Shown: in pieces, positions 1 to 7,637 of the stretch
How the letters are laid out: the number at the start of each line of letters is the position of its first letter
Position numbering within the stretch: position 1 is the stretch's first letter
DNA from: Alphaproteobacteria bacterium
GTDB taxonomy: Bacteria; Pseudomonadota; Alphaproteobacteria; Micropepsales; Micropepsaceae
Direction: 5' to 3'
NCBI GenBank assembly: GCA_947373775.1
Contig: CANBZE010000019.1
Span: forward strand, 1 to 14,434
DNA: 14,434 bases
Made by a program: the position numbers and the translations under genes
The notes under the pieces: generated by a model
What the model was told of the DNA's origin: nothing
Database searches by the model: none
What the model saw: only the letters and a program-made list of their open reading frames with translations

Positions 1-485
1 TCGTCATGGAAGACCGGAATCTTCATGCGCTCGCGCAGCTTCTTCTCGATGACGAAGCATTCCGGCGCCTTGATGTCTTCCAGGTTGATGCCGCCGAAGG
101 TGGGCTCCAGCGCCGCCACGATGTCCACAAAGCGGTCGATGTCGGTTTCGGCCACTTCCAGGTCGAACACGTCGATGCCGGCGAATTTCTTGAAGAGGAC
201 GGCCTTGCCTTCCATCACCGGCTTGGAAGCGAGCGGCCCGATATTGCCCAGCCCCAGCACGGCGGTGCCGTTGGTGATCACCGCCACCAGGTTGCCGCGG
301 GCGGTGTAGTCGCGGGCCGAGGACGGATCCTCGACGATGGCCATGCACGGCGCGGCGACGCCGGGCGAATAGGCCAGCGCCAGGTCGCGCTGATTGGCCA
401 TGCGCTTCGTGGCTTCCACCGACAGCTTTCCCGGGCGGGGAATGCGGTGATAGTCCAACGCAGCTTTGCGGAAATCGTCGTCCAT
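1..485 (-). CDS. maeB: NADP-type malic enzyme, N-terminal part (runs off the window)
   Basis: Reads leftward from ATG at 485; 161 codons are visible and the 3' end lies outside the window. The protein starts [20 protein letters not shown] and continues through [11 protein letters not shown], a [20 protein letters not shown] stretch, and [20 protein letters not shown], then [14 protein letters not shown]. These are hallmark segments of bacterial malic enzymes, which oxidatively decarboxylate malate to pyruvate, mostly with NADP. Many alphaproteobacterial versions carry an extra C-terminal phosphotransacetylase-like domain; that cannot be judged here. The frame is closed upstream by a stop at 539-537, and 485 is the only ATG between that stop and the conserved start. 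No good Shine-Dalgarno sequence precedes it. It is divergent from gnd; both enzymes can supply NAD(P)H, which fits a shared control region. Confidence 0.93.
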   Translation of the reverse strand, partial: MDDDFRKAALDYHRIPRPGKLSVEATKRMANQRDLALAYSPGVAAPCMAIVEDPSSARDYTARGNLVAVITNGTAVLGLGNIGPLASKPVMEGKAVLFKKFAGIDVFDLEVAETDIDRFVDIVAALEPTFGGINLEDIKAPECFVIEKKLRERMKIPVFHD

Positions 486-557
486 GAACCGGGCCTGTGA
501 CGGGAGCCGGTAATTGGCAGGCCCCGGGGGTATAAATCAAGCTTTCCCCCTGTTTTT

Positions 558-591
558 GCCCGGTTTTCTGGCAAAAATGCCGGAACCGGGC
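558..591. promoter_or_regulatory. Strong hairpin with an alternative fold in the maeB-gnd intergenic region
   Basis: GCCCGGTT (558-565) pairs with AACCGGGC (584-591). Inside, CTGGC (568-572) pairs with GCCGG (579-583, one G-U) around an AAAAAT loop. This gives 13 base pairs with only a two-base bulge. An exclusive alternative exists: TTTTTGCC (553-560) pairs perfectly with GGCAAAAA (570-577). No clear run of T follows on the plus strand, so a simple terminator for that strand is unlikely. It could be a protein-binding palindrome or an RNA switch in a leader; function unknown. Confidence 0.5.
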
Positions 592-609
592 CCTTGGGGC
601 AGGCGTTCC
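582..609. promoter_or_regulatory. Possible EcfG-type promoter, palindromic, between maeB and gnd
   Basis: On the plus strand GGAAC (582-586) is followed after 17 bases by CGTT (604-607), matching the known alphaproteobacterial EcfG/RpoE2 pattern (GGAAC, 18-19 bases, TT). A transcript would start near 615 and reach gnd at 721 through a leader of roughly 105 bases. The element ends in GTTCC (605-609), so it is an inverted repeat: on the minus strand GGAAC (609-605) is followed after 17 bases by GGTT (587-584), pointing at maeB with a slightly poorer -10. Read by eye; no start site is known. Confidence 0.45.
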
Positions 610-685
610 CCAACTGTATGCGCCGGGGCCGGTTTCAAGGCGTGTTCAGATGGTTAGATTTGGCTGATATTGCCGCCGCATTCAG

Positions 686-705
686 GCCCCATCCAACGGT
701 GGGGC
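686..705 (+). promoter_or_regulatory. Hairpin just upstream of the gnd ribosome binding site
   Basis: GCCCCA (686-691) and TGGGGC (700-705) form a perfect 6-bp stem with an 8-base loop. It ends five bases before the AGGAG (711-715) that serves the gnd start at 721. In the mRNA it would sit against the ribosome entry site, so it may affect translation or mRNA stability. Could be incidental in GC-rich DNA. Confidence 0.4.
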
Positions 706-720
706 GCTTCAGGAGATTTC

Positions 721-1722
721 ATGCAGATCGGAATTGTTGGATTGGGCCGCATGGGAGCCAATATCGGCCGGCGGTTGATGAGCCGTGGCCACCAAGTCAT
801 TGGGTATGACGCCTCACCCGCCGCCGTGAAGGGCCTGGAGGGCGCCACCGGTGCGACCTCGCTGGAAGACGTGGTCGCTAAACTGGCCCCGCCGCGCGCG
901 GTGTGGGTGATGCTGCCGTCGGGCAAGATCACCGAAGAGACCATCGCCAAGCTGGGCACCTTGCTGTCCAAGGGCGATGTCGTGATCGATGGCGGCAACA
1001 GTTTCTGGAAGGACGATGTGCGCCGCGCCAAGGCGCTGCGCGAAAAGGGCATCGTCTATCTGGATGTCGGCACCTCAGGCGGGGTGTGGGGGCTGGAGCG
1101 CGGCTTTTGCATGATGATCGGCGGCGAGAAGGCATCGGTGGATCGCCTCGATCCCATCTTCAAGAGCCTGGCGCCGGGCGCAGGGGATATTCCCAAAACG
1201 CCGAACCGCGAAAAATCCGATCCGCGCGTCACCGAAGGTTACATGCATGCCGGCGCCGCCGGCGCGGGCCATTTCGTCAAGATGGTCCATAACGGCATCG
1301 AATACGGCCTGATGCAGGCCTATGCCGAAGGTTTCGACATCATGAGCGGCCGCAGCAGTGAAAAGCTGCCCGAGGATGAGCGCTTCGACATCAATGTCTC
1401 GGACGTCGCCGAAGTGTGGCGGCGCGGCAGCGTGGTGGCCTCCTGGCTGCTGGATTTGACAGCCATCGCCCTGGCGCGGTCGGAAAAGCTGGAGGAATTC
1501 AGCGGCAAGGTCGACGACAGCGGCGAAGGCCGCTGGACGGTGGCGGCGGCGGTGGACCAGGCGGTGGCGGCGCCGGTGCTGACCGCGGCGCTGTATGCGC
1601 GCTTCCGCTCCCGCAGCGAAAACACCTTCGGCGAAAAAATGCTGTCGGCCATGCGTAAGGAATTCGGCGGCCATGTCGAAAGCCTGGTGCCGTCCCATAA
1701 AGCGAAAGACGACGACAAATGA
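721..1722 (+). CDS. gnd: 6-phosphogluconate dehydrogenase, decarboxylating (short form)
   Basis: 333 residues. Oxidatively decarboxylates 6-phosphogluconate to ribulose-5-phosphate in the oxidative pentose phosphate pathway, in the cytoplasm. The N-terminal Rossmann motif GLGRMG (residues 8-12 region) opens the protein; DGGNS lies at 90-94, the substrate-binding SGGVWG at 119-124, and the catalytic Lys187 in [14 protein letters not shown]. The length matches the short family (about 300-335 residues), often NAD-preferring, rather than the 470-residue E. coli type. The start at 721 is chosen because AGGAG lies at 711-715 and the dinucleotide fold begins immediately after it; an in-frame start at 670 would add an unconserved tail. 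It overlaps zwf by four bases (ATGA), suggesting translational coupling. Confidence 0.95.
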   Translation: MQIGIVGLGRMGANIGRRLMSRGHQVIGYDASPAAVKGLEGATGATSLEDVVAKLAPPRAVWVMLPSGKITEETIAKLGTLLSKGDVVIDGGNSFWKDDVRRAKALREKGIVYLDVGTSGGVWGLERGFCMMIGGEKASVDRLDPIFKSLAPGAGDIPKTPNREKSDPRVTEGYMHAGAAGAGHFVKMVHNGIEYGLMQAYAEGFDIMSGRSSEKLPEDERFDINVSDVAEVWRRGSVVASWLLDLTAIALARSEKLEEFSGKVDDSGEGRWTVAAAVDQAVAAPVLTAALYARFRSRSENTFGEKMLSAMRKEFGGHVESLVPSHKAKDDDK

Positions 1723-3257
1723 GCATGCAGTCGCACAAGTCGCCGCCGCCGCCCTGCGCCATCGTGATCTTCGGGGCCAATGGCGATCTCACCAAGCGGT
1801 TGATCATTCCGGCGCTGTACAATCTGGCGCGCACCGGCCTCTTGCCCAAGCAGTTGGCGCTGGTCGGCGTCGACCACAACAAGAAGACCAACGAGGAATG
1901 GGCCGGCCAGCTGAAGGATTTTCTGGGCACGGTGCTCGCCAAGAACAGCGAAGAGATTGACGAAGACCTGTGGGGCCAGGTGGCCCGCTCCATGACATTT
2001 CTCAGCGGTGATTTCGAAAAGCCCGACACCTACAGCCGTCTCAAGGATCTGCTCGCTGAGCTGGACGAAAAACAGGGCCTGGGCGGCAATGTGCTGTTCT
2101 ACATGGCGGTGGCCGACCGCTTCTTTCCCACCATCGCCGGCAAGCTGGGCGAAGCGGGGCTGGTCAATTCTGAGGGCTCCGATGCCAAAGAGGGGGGCTT
2201 CCGCCGCCTGATCGTGGAAAAACCGTTCGGCCACGACCTGGCCTCGGCCAAGTCGCTGAATGCCTGCCTGCTGAAATGGCTGAAGGAAGAACAGATCTAC
2301 CGCATCGATCACTTCCTGGGGAAGGAGACGGTGCAGAACATCATGGCGCTGCGCTTCGCCAACGGCTTGTTCGAGCCGATCTGGAACCGCGACCGCATCG
2401 ACCATATCCAGATCACGGTGGCCGAAAGTATCGGGGTGGAAACGCGCGGCAAGTTTTATGAGGCGACCGGCGCCTTGCGCGACATGATCCCAAATCACCT
2501 GTTCCAGCTGGTCGCCATGGTGGCGATGGAGCCGCCGGTGTCGTTCGAGGCCGAGGACATCCGCGCCAAGAAGGCGGAAATGTTCCGTGCCATCCAGCCG
2601 CTCGCTCTGACCGATGTGGTGCGCGGCCAGTATGATGCCGGCATGGCGCAGGACGCGCCGGTGCCTGCCTATCGCCGCGAGGCCAATGTCGCGCCCGACT
2701 CCAATATCGAAACCTATGTCGCCATGCGGCTGAAGATCGACAACTGGCGCTGGGCGGGCGTGCCTTTCTATCTGCGCACCGGCAAGCGGCTGAACATCCG
2801 TTCCAGCGAGATCGCCATCCGCTTCAAGCAGGCGCCCTATGCCTTGTTCCGCGACACGCCGGTGGACGAACTGGATGCCGACTGGCTGATCCTGCGCATC
2901 CAGCCCGATGAAGGCATCCGCCTGCGCTTCAATGCCAAGCGGCCGGGCCCGGCCATGACCCTGGAAAGCGTGTCGATGCGCTTCAATTACAAGGACTATT
3001 TCCACCAGGCGCCGGCGGTGGGTTACGAGACATTGATCTATGACTGCCTGATCGGTGATGCGACTTTGTTCCAGCGCGCCGACCAGGTGGAAGCGGCCTG
3101 GGCGCTGGTCGAGCCGGTGCTGCAAGGCTGGCGGGACACCAATCCGCGTCACTTCCCCAATTACGCGGCCGGCAGCGAGGGTCCCATCGCGGCCAACGAT
3201 CTGTTGGCCAAAGACGGCCGCTCCTGGCGCGCCATCCGCATTCTGGGCGGCAAATGA
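1719..3257 (+). CDS. zwf: Glucose-6-phosphate 1-dehydrogenase
   Basis: 512 residues, the usual length. Oxidises glucose-6-phosphate to 6-phosphogluconolactone with NAD(P), the entry step of the pentose phosphate and Entner-Doudoroff routes. Seen in order: the nucleotide-binding [11 protein letters not shown] (18-28), EKPFG (167-171), and the active-site RIDHFLGKE (195-203, with the Asp-His pair), followed by the conserved [14 protein letters not shown] segment. The C-terminal half contains the family pattern FYLRTGKRL. The start overlaps the gnd stop (ATGA); a second ATG two codons later is possible. It overlaps pgl by four bases, so gnd, zwf and pgl form one tightly coupled unit. Confidence 0.97.
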   Translation: MSMQSHKSPPPPCAIVIFGANGDLTKRLIIPALYNLARTGLLPKQLALVGVDHNKKTNEEWAGQLKDFLGTVLAKNSEEIDEDLWGQVARSMTFLSGDFEKPDTYSRLKDLLAELDEKQGLGGNVLFYMAVADRFFPTIAGKLGEAGLVNSEGSDAKEGGFRRLIVEKPFGHDLASAKSLNACLLKWLKEEQIYRIDHFLGKETVQNIMALRFANGLFEPIWNRDRIDHIQITVAESIGVETRGKFYEATGALRDMIPNHLFQLVAMVAMEPPVSFEAEDIRAKKAEMFRAIQPLALTDVVRGQYDAGMAQDAPVPAYRREANVAPDSNIETYVAMRLKIDNWRWAGVPFYLRTGKRLNIRSSEIAIRFKQAPYALFRDTPVDELDADWLILRIQPDEGIRLRFNAKRPGPAMTLESVSMRFNYKDYFHQAPAVGYETLIYDCLIGDATLFQRADQVEAAWALVEPVLQGWRDTNPRHFPNYAAGSEGPIAANDLLAKDGRSWRAIRILGGK

Positions 3258-3979
3258 GCGGTATCGCCGGCACCTTGGAAGTGGTGAAGGACGGTGCCGC
3301 CCTGGCGACACGGGCGGCCGAGATTATCGCGGGCCGCCTGAAAGCGGCGCGCTATCCTTTCCGTCTTGTGCTGTCGGGTGGATCGACCCCGCGCGCCACC
3401 TATCAATTGCTGGCCTGCAAGGACATCGACTGGGATTGCGCCGAGCTGTTCTTCAGCGATGAGCGTTTCGTGCCGCCGGATCATAAGGACTCCAACTACC
3501 GCATGGTGCGTGAAAGCTTGTTGTCGAGTGAATTTGTGAATCCGCGCAAGCTGCTGGCCATTCCCACCGACGGCACGCCGCAAAGCGCCGCTGACCGCTA
3601 TGACGAGACCCTGCGCCAGCAATATGGCGCCGGCACGTTGGAAGCCGGTGTACCGCTGTTTCACCTCACCCTGTTGGGGCTGGGCGATGATGGCCATACC
3701 GCGTCCCTGCTGCCGGGCCAGCCGGTGTTGCAGGAAATGGATCGCTGGGCGGCGGCAGTGCCGCAAGGGCGCGGCGAGCCGCGCATCACCCTGACCTATC
3801 CGGCGCTCAATTCCAGCGAGTTAATTTTGTTTCTGGTGTCTGGCGCGGGCAAGCGCGACGCGCTGGCCCAGGCGCGCGGCGGCATCGGACCCGCCGGCGG
3901 GATCAAACCGCAGGGCGAAGTGTTGTGGTTGGTAGACGAGGCGGCGGCGGGGGAGGAAGACCAAGGTTACGGCTTTTGA
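3254..3979 (+). CDS. pgl: 6-phosphogluconolactonase
   Basis: 241 residues. Hydrolyses 6-phosphogluconolactone to 6-phosphogluconate, linking zwf to gnd. Family marks are [11 protein letters not shown] (40-50), the [19 protein letters not shown] block (66-84), and [14 protein letters not shown] (142-155), the typical sugar-isomerase-like lactonase signature. The start overlaps the zwf stop (ATGA). Its own stop TGA (3977-3979) overlaps a TTG that would begin the remnant GH15 frame, so the original operon continued with the same coupled layout. With gnd and zwf the full oxidative branch of the pentose phosphate pathway is present; edd and eda are not in the window. Confidence 0.96.
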   Translation: MSGIAGTLEVVKDGAALATRAAEIIAGRLKAARYPFRLVLSGGSTPRATYQLLACKDIDWDCAELFFSDERFVPPDHKDSNYRMVRESLLSSEFVNPRKLLAIPTDGTPQSAADRYDETLRQQYGAGTLEAGVPLFHLTLLGLGDDGHTASLLPGQPVLQEMDRWAAAVPQGRGEPRITLTYPALNSSELILFLVSGAGKRDALAQARGGIGPAGGIKPQGEVLWLVDEAAAGEEDQGYGF

Positions 3980-4215
3980 CAGCGCGTATTGAAGATTATG
4001 CCATGATCGGGGATTGCCGCACCGCGGCGATCGTCTGCCGGAGCGGCTCCATCGACTGGCTGTGCCTGCCGCGCTTCGATTCCGCGGCCTGCTTTGCCGC
4101 GCTGCTGGGCAATTTTCCCCAGGCATTTTCCGATGTCGCTCTGGTCAATACGGCGCCAAACCTGATGATGACCGCCGGCAAGAAGAAGAGGATCCGCCCC
4201 CGTGCCCGCCGCTAA
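3976..4215 (+). pseudogene. Collapsed GH15 (trehalase/glucoamylase-like) gene: N-terminus joined to C-terminus
   Basis: An open 79-codon frame begins at TTG 3976, overlapping the pgl stop. It reads [17 protein letters not shown], then [13 protein letters not shown] and CFAALLG, the standard N-terminal signature of bacterial GH15 proteins (normally about 600 residues). Directly after LLG (4102-4110) it reads [15 protein letters not shown], which resembles the C-terminal signature of the same family ([15 protein letters not shown]). The catalytic (alpha/alpha)6 domain is absent. The simplest reading is an in-frame internal deletion of about 1.5 kb between two copies of a Leu-Leu-Gly-coding stretch. 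The frame then ends inside the first codons of ppgK. No enzyme activity is expected. The N-terminal match is firm; the C-terminal match is recalled from the family, not searched. Confidence 0.85.
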
Positions 4216-4912
4216 ACAAATTCTTTGCATCGATGTGGGTGGCTCCGGCCTCAAGGCTGCGATCATCACGCCGCGCGGCCGCTATGTCGCCAAACGGGTG
4301 CGGATCAAGACGCCCAAGCAGCGCAAGCCGCGCCAGATCGTGGCGGCGCTTGCCAGGCTGGTGGCGCCGCTGGGAAAATATGATCACGTCACCATCGGAT
4401 TTCCCGGCGCCGTCAAGCACGGCAAGGTGATCAGCGCGCCCAATTTCGGCACGGAGGACTGGAAAGGCTTTGCCCTGGCGGCGGTTCTGCAGAAGAAATT
4501 GAAGAAGCCGGTCAAGCTGCTCAACGATGCCGACGTCCAGGGCCTGGCGGTAATCAAGGGCAAGGGGCTGGAACTGGTCTGCACGTTGGGTACTGGTTTC
4601 GGCACCGCCTGGTTCCGCGACGGCGAATTGATGCCGCACATGGACCTGGCGCACCTGGTCATGCACCCCCAGGATGATTTCGACGTGGTGGTCGGCGACG
4701 TCACCCGCCGCCAGATCGGCAATGCGCGCTGGAACAAGCGAATCAAGAAGCTGATCACGGTCTTGCAGACCGTGTTCAACTATGACCATCTGTATCTTGG
4801 CGGCGGCAATTCCTCCGATGTGAAGTTCAAGCTGCCGCGCAATGTGACCATCGTCTCCAATGATGCGGGGATGGAAGGTGGCGCCTATGCCTGGAAGCGC
4901 CCCAAGAAATAA
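4202..4912 (+). CDS. ppgK: Polyphosphate glucokinase (ROK family)
   Basis: 236 residues, GTG start at 4202 preceded by GAGGA about ten bases upstream. Phosphorylates glucose to glucose-6-phosphate using polyphosphate (often also ATP). Seen: the phosphate-binding DVGGSGLK (11-18), GFPGAV (66-71), LLNDADVQG (106-114) with the likely catalytic Asp109, and [12 protein letters not shown] (127-138), followed by YLGGGNS near the C-terminus. Length and these motifs fit PPGK better than the longer ATP glucokinases. It sits inside the 3' end of the collapsed GH15 gene, whose product would have released glucose, and its product feeds zwf upstream in the operon. Polyphosphate use is inferred from family resemblance. 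Confidence 0.9.
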   Translation: MPAAKQILCIDVGGSGLKAAIITPRGRYVAKRVRIKTPKQRKPRQIVAALARLVAPLGKYDHVTIGFPGAVKHGKVISAPNFGTEDWKGFALAAVLQKKLKKPVKLLNDADVQGLAVIKGKGLELVCTLGTGFGTAWFRDGELMPHMDLAHLVMHPQDDFDVVVGDVTRRQIGNARWNKRIKKLITVLQTVFNYDHLYLGGGNSSDVKFKLPRNVTIVSNDAGMEGGAYAWKRPKK

Positions 4913-4936
4913 CGGAACCTGACAGCCTGTTCGCGC

Positions 4937-4960
4937 GCTTCGATCCCATTGGATCGAAGC
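4937..4960. terminator. Perfect 10-bp-stem hairpin after ppgK
   Basis: GCTTCGATCC (4937-4946) and GGATCGAAGC (4951-4960) form a perfect stem with a CATT loop, 24 bases after the ppgK stop. Downstream sequence is moderately T-rich (ATTTCATTGCCGTTTTG) but lacks a clean T tract. It probably ends or protects the gnd-zwf-pgl-ppgK transcript. Confidence 0.6.
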
Positions 4961-5011
4961 CCATTTCATTGCCGTTTTGTGAAGCCGGGCCGTAGCGAAC
5001 GGAAAGCCCTG

Positions 5012-5215
5012 ATGATGCCGCCGGTGAGTGGTAACACCGCCCTGTTTTTGGACATTGACGGTACCTTGCTGGATCTGGCGCGTACGCCCGATCGTGTGAA
5101 GGTGCCGCGCGACAAGGATGCCGTGGCGCGCGAAAACCTGGCGCTGCGCGAGTTCATTTCCCCTACAGCACCGGCTGCAACTGTCCCAACGCTCCCGCCA
5201 GCATCACGACAGTAA
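5012..5215 (+). pseudogene. otsB: Trehalose-6-phosphate phosphatase (otsB) N-terminal remnant
   Basis: From ATG 5012 (or 5015) the frame reads NTALFLDIDGTLLDLARTPD, the N-terminal HAD motif I (DxDGT) in the form typical of trehalose-6-phosphate phosphatases. After VKVP the resemblance stops: the next segment (RDKDAVARENLALREFIS) is not one I recognise, and the frame closes at 5215. A full OtsB is about 240-260 residues, so motifs II-IV of the HAD fold are missing and the product cannot be a working phosphatase. The last 53 bases run through the 3' end of copD on the other strand with no terminator between, as expected if a deletion reached close to copD. Assignment to otsB rather than another HAD phosphatase rests on about 25 residues. 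Confidence 0.7.
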
Positions 5216-5984
5216 GTCCCAGACCCAGCTCAAAGGCGGCGTTGCGGGCGATTGTCCGGTCATTCGCCCGCGGCATCAGCCTGAAGCGGTTGACGGCCGC
5301 CAGTCCCAGCATGATCGCGACCAGCGCCAGCTTGGCGCCCAGCACGCCCAGATAAAGCGGCGCCGGCGCGCCGTGACCCAGCAGGATGGAGGCGGCATTG
5401 ATCAGCCCCGTCATCACCAGCAGCAACACAGCCGCCATCGCCCAGTCGGAGAACAGCGACAGGGCCAGGAGGATGTTGGGCTCCTTGCGGCGAAACAGCA
5501 TCGCCAAAACCGCCAGCCCGCCGATCCAGAAACCGCAGGCCAGCAGATGCACGCCATCGAGGCTCGCGCCGATTGCGATAAAACCGGCCGGGCTGGATTG
5601 CGCGGCATGGCTGGTGGCGGCGGGCAGAGCCAGCGCCAGCGCCGCCAGCGCGACCGCCAGCTTGCGGCAGCGGCGCAGACCTGTCAGCAGGGCCAGACCC
5701 AGCAGCGACACCAGTCGCAGCAGGAAGACTTGTCCAAACAGGGTGTCGGTGGCGGTCTGGGCCAGGACTTGGCCGTCCAGCCGGTCGGCCATCTGCTGCG
5801 CCGCCAGCGCCAGCCAGGTGAGGGCCGCCAGCAAAGCCAGAATCAGAATGGCCCAGCGAAATCCCTGCCAGCGCAGCGGCGTGATGACGGGCAGTTTTGC
5901 GCGTAGCAATGTCTCGAAGGCGCATCCACCGAACAACAGCATCGCGGCGGCGTAATAGACGCCGCGCGCCATGCCCGGGATCAC
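5163..5984 (-). CDS. copD: CopD-family copper-resistance inner-membrane protein
   Basis: 273 residues with about eight hydrophobic helices along most of its length. The segment GVHLLACGFWIGGLAVLAM (about residues 150-168) is the family's characteristic His/Trp helix. CopD proteins sit in the inner membrane and work with periplasmic CopC in copper uptake or resistance. Start is GTG at 5984, overlapping the copC stop by four bases (GTGA); an in-frame ATG at 5972 is an alternative. The gene ends tail-to-tail with, and overlapping, the otsB remnant. Confidence 0.88.
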   Translation of the reverse strand: MIPGMARGVYYAAAMLLFGGCAFETLLRAKLPVITPLRWQGFRWAILILALLAALTWLALAAQQMADRLDGQVLAQTATDTLFGQVFLLRLVSLLGLALLTGLRRCRKLAVALAALALALPAATSHAAQSSPAGFIAIGASLDGVHLLACGFWIGGLAVLAMLFRRKEPNILLALSLFSDWAMAAVLLLVMTGLINAASILLGHGAPAPLYLGVLGAKLALVAIMLGLAAVNRFRLMPRANDRTIARNAAFELGLGLTVVMLAGALGQLQPVL

Positions 5985-6313
5985 GGAACGACCTTGAAGC
6001 CGAAGCTGCCGCTAAGCTTGTGGGTGTCATGGCCCACCGCCTGCCAGGTGACCTTGTAGGCACCGGGCTTCAGTCCGATCGGCAGCAGGGTGATGGTGGC
6101 GCCGCCCACCGACTTGGGCACCGGCAAGGTCTTGCCGGCGCTGTCGGCCAGGCTGGCGGTGCTGAAGGCGGGCTCCAGACTTTCTGCGAAAGTCAGCTTG
6201 ATCATGGTCGGTGATTTCACGCTGGCATTGGCGGCGGGATCCGAGCCGACCAGCTTGGCATGGGCGAGAGCAGGAGATGCCGCCAGCAACAACAGCAAAA
6301 CGAATTTCTTCAT
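5981..6313 (-). CDS. copC: CopC periplasmic copper-binding protein
   Basis: 110 residues. A signal peptide (MKKFVLLLLLAASPALA) ends so that His18 becomes the mature N-terminus (HAKLVGSDP). The C-terminal GHDTHKLSG (94-102) supplies the conserved Asp and His. N-terminal His plus these residues make the Cu(II) site typical of CopC; there is no Met-rich Cu(I) loop, so it looks like a Cu(II)-only form. Beta-sandwich fold, about 93 mature residues, normal for the family. Its ATG overlaps the stop of the upstream DUF423 gene by four bases, and it overlaps copD downstream, so the three are one operon. Confidence 0.93.
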   Translation of the reverse strand: MKKFVLLLLLAASPALAHAKLVGSDPAANASVKSPTMIKLTFAESLEPAFSTASLADSAGKTLPVPKSVGGATITLLPIGLKPGAYKVTWQAVGHDTHKLSGSFGFKVVP

Positions 6314-6684
6314 GGTGTCTCCAGTTTCAGGCCCGCTGCGGCCAGCATGATCCAGCCCGCGATAAAGGCGATTCCACCCACCGGCGTGGCAAAGGCGAAG
6401 ACCACCCAGCCCGTCAGCGCCAGCAGGTAGAGCGAGAAGCAGAACAGGATGATGCCGGCCAGGAACAGCGCCGCCGCGATCAGGGCCCGGGGACGCGCCG
6501 CGCCGCGCGCCGCCAGCGCGGCAATGCCAAGCGCCAGGGAATGCACCAGGTGATAGGTGGCGCCGGTGCTGAACGCCGACAGCATCCGCGGATCCAGCCG
6601 CGATCCCAGGGCATGGGCCGCGAAGGCCCCCGCCAGTACCGCCAGGGCGCCATTGACGCCCGCAAGAAACAGCCAGTTTTTCAT
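6310..6684 (-). CDS. DUF423 family small membrane protein (YgdD-like)
   Basis: 124 residues with four predicted membrane helices. The N-terminus GVNGALAVLAGAFAAHALGS and the downstream FSTGATYHLVHSLAL pattern, then the C-terminal FATPVGGIAFIAGW, are typical of the DUF423 family, an inner-membrane family without an established function. First gene of a DUF423-copC-copD operon, joined to copC by ATGA. The association with copper genes may point to envelope or metal handling, but that is inference. Confidence 0.9.
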   Translation of the reverse strand: MKNWLFLAGVNGALAVLAGAFAAHALGSRLDPRMLSAFSTGATYHLVHSLALGIAALAARGAARPRALIAAALFLAGIILFCFSLYLLALTGWVVFAFATPVGGIAFIAGWIMLAAAGLKLETP

Positions 6685-6690
6685 GACCGG

Positions 6691-6696
6691 TTTATA
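6691..6696 (-). promoter_or_regulatory. Possible -10 box giving a leaderless DUF423-copCD transcript
   Basis: Reading leftward, TATAAA (6696-6691) lies six bases before the DUF423 ATG at 6684, and no Shine-Dalgarno sequence exists between them. A -10 at this distance would place transcription start at the A of the ATG, giving a leaderless mRNA. No convincing -35 is seen at the expected place. Confidence 0.3.
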
Positions 6697-6743
6697 GACA
6701 CAGGCCGCGCTCTTTGCGAGTTTGCCCGTATGGAGAGTTTGTC

Positions 6744-7505
6744 ATGCCCGAACTGACCCACGCCAAGGATGGCGTGGCCCTGGCCTTTGAACGTCATGGT
6801 GAAGGTCCTGCGATCGTCTTGGTGCATGGGTTCGGCTCCAGCCGGCTACAGAACTGGAAGTCCACCGGCTGGTATGGCGGCCTGACCGAGGCGGGCTTTT
6901 CTATCGTGGCGATGGACTGCCGTGGCCATGGCGACAGCGGCAAGCCGCATGATCCCGAATCTTACGGCCATGACCGCATGGCCGATGACGTGATCGCGGT
7001 GATGGAAGCCTGCGGTCTTCCCAGCGCATTGATCTGTGGCTACTCGATGGGCGGCTTTATCGGGCTTCGTCTTTTGGCGGCGCATCCGCAGCGGGTCATC
7101 AAGCTGGCCATCGCCGGTGTGGGCGAGACGTATCTTGCGGATCGCATCACATCACCGCAAGCGCGCGCCGCTCTGGCCGATGCGTTGCTGACGCCGGACA
7201 AGGACAGCGTCACCGATCCGCGCGGTAAAATGTTTCGCGCCTTCGCCGATCAACCGGGCAAGGATCGCTTCGCCCTGGCTGCCTGCATGCGGGCGATGTC
7301 GCCGCGGCTTTCGCCTGAGACTCTTTCGCGGTTGCAGCGTCCGGTGCTGGTGGTGGATGGCGACAAGGACGAGACCGCCGGTGCGGCCGAGCCTTTGGCT
7401 GCGGCGCTGGCCGATGGACGCGCCGTGACGATTCCTGGCCGCGATCACATGTCGGCGGTGGGCGACAAGAATACCCGCCAGGCTGTAATCAGCTTCTTCC
7501 GCTAG
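6744..7505 (+). CDS. Alpha/beta hydrolase
   Basis: 253 residues, cytoplasmic (no signal peptide). Oxyanion-hole HGFG (28-31), DCRGHGDS (58-65), nucleophile elbow GYSMGG (99-104, Ser101), acid in VVDGDKDE (about 204-211), and base His235 in GRDHMSAVG. The catalytic triad is therefore complete; the substrate cannot be told. The start at 6744 has GGAGAG nine bases upstream; an in-frame start at 6714 would place that binding site inside the gene. It is divergent from the DUF423-cop operon across about 60 bases. Confidence 0.9.
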   Translation: MPELTHAKDGVALAFERHGEGPAIVLVHGFGSSRLQNWKSTGWYGGLTEAGFSIVAMDCRGHGDSGKPHDPESYGHDRMADDVIAVMEACGLPSALICGYSMGGFIGLRLLAAHPQRVIKLAIAGVGETYLADRITSPQARAALADALLTPDKDSVTDPRGKMFRAFADQPGKDRFALAACMRAMSPRLSPETLSRLQRPVLVVDGDKDETAGAAEPLAAALADGRAVTIPGRDHMSAVGDKNTRQAVISFFR

Positions 7506-7531
7506 GGAACTCATCCCTTCGTACAATCGTT
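7506..7531 (+). promoter_or_regulatory. Possible EcfG-type promoter upstream of the small ORF and Crp-like gene
   Basis: GGAAC (7506-7510), a 17-base spacer, then CGTT (7528-7531): a full match to the EcfG/RpoE2 consensus. It starts immediately after the hydrolase stop codon. Transcription would begin near 7540, giving about 100 bases of leader before the small ORF at 7638 and about 270 before the Crp-like gene. The rest of 7532-7637 is AT-richer than its surroundings and holds ACACA (7579-7583) and TGTGT (7591-7595) as a short inverted repeat. Confidence 0.5.
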
Positions 7532-7637
7532 CTATTGGATATGGCACGTCCCGCCATGCCGCAATTTCGCCGCGGTTCACACAACTTATCTGTGTACTGA
7601 TTAGTTATTTTATTGGGGCGTTGGGAAGGAGTATCCA

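Noticed and set aside
1320..3311. A 663-codon open frame on the minus strand across gnd, zwf and pgl
   Set aside because: Antisense shadow of high-GC coding sequence; the opposite strand encodes textbook Zwf and Gnd, and the antisense protein has low-complexity, His/Arg/Gln-rich composition and no recognisable domain.
4914..4931. GGAAC followed by GTT after ppgK as another EcfG promoter
   Set aside because: The spacer is only 10 bases, far from the needed 17-18.
5118..5906. A 262-codon plus-strand frame across copD
   Set aside because: Gln/Arg-rich shadow of a hydrophobic membrane protein gene on the other strand; no motif.
7579..7595. ACACA-N7-TGTGT as a Crp-type operator
   Set aside because: Crp/Fnr half-sites run the other way (TGTGA...TCACA, TTGAT...ATCAA) and the arms are only five bases; mentioned only as a short inverted repeat.
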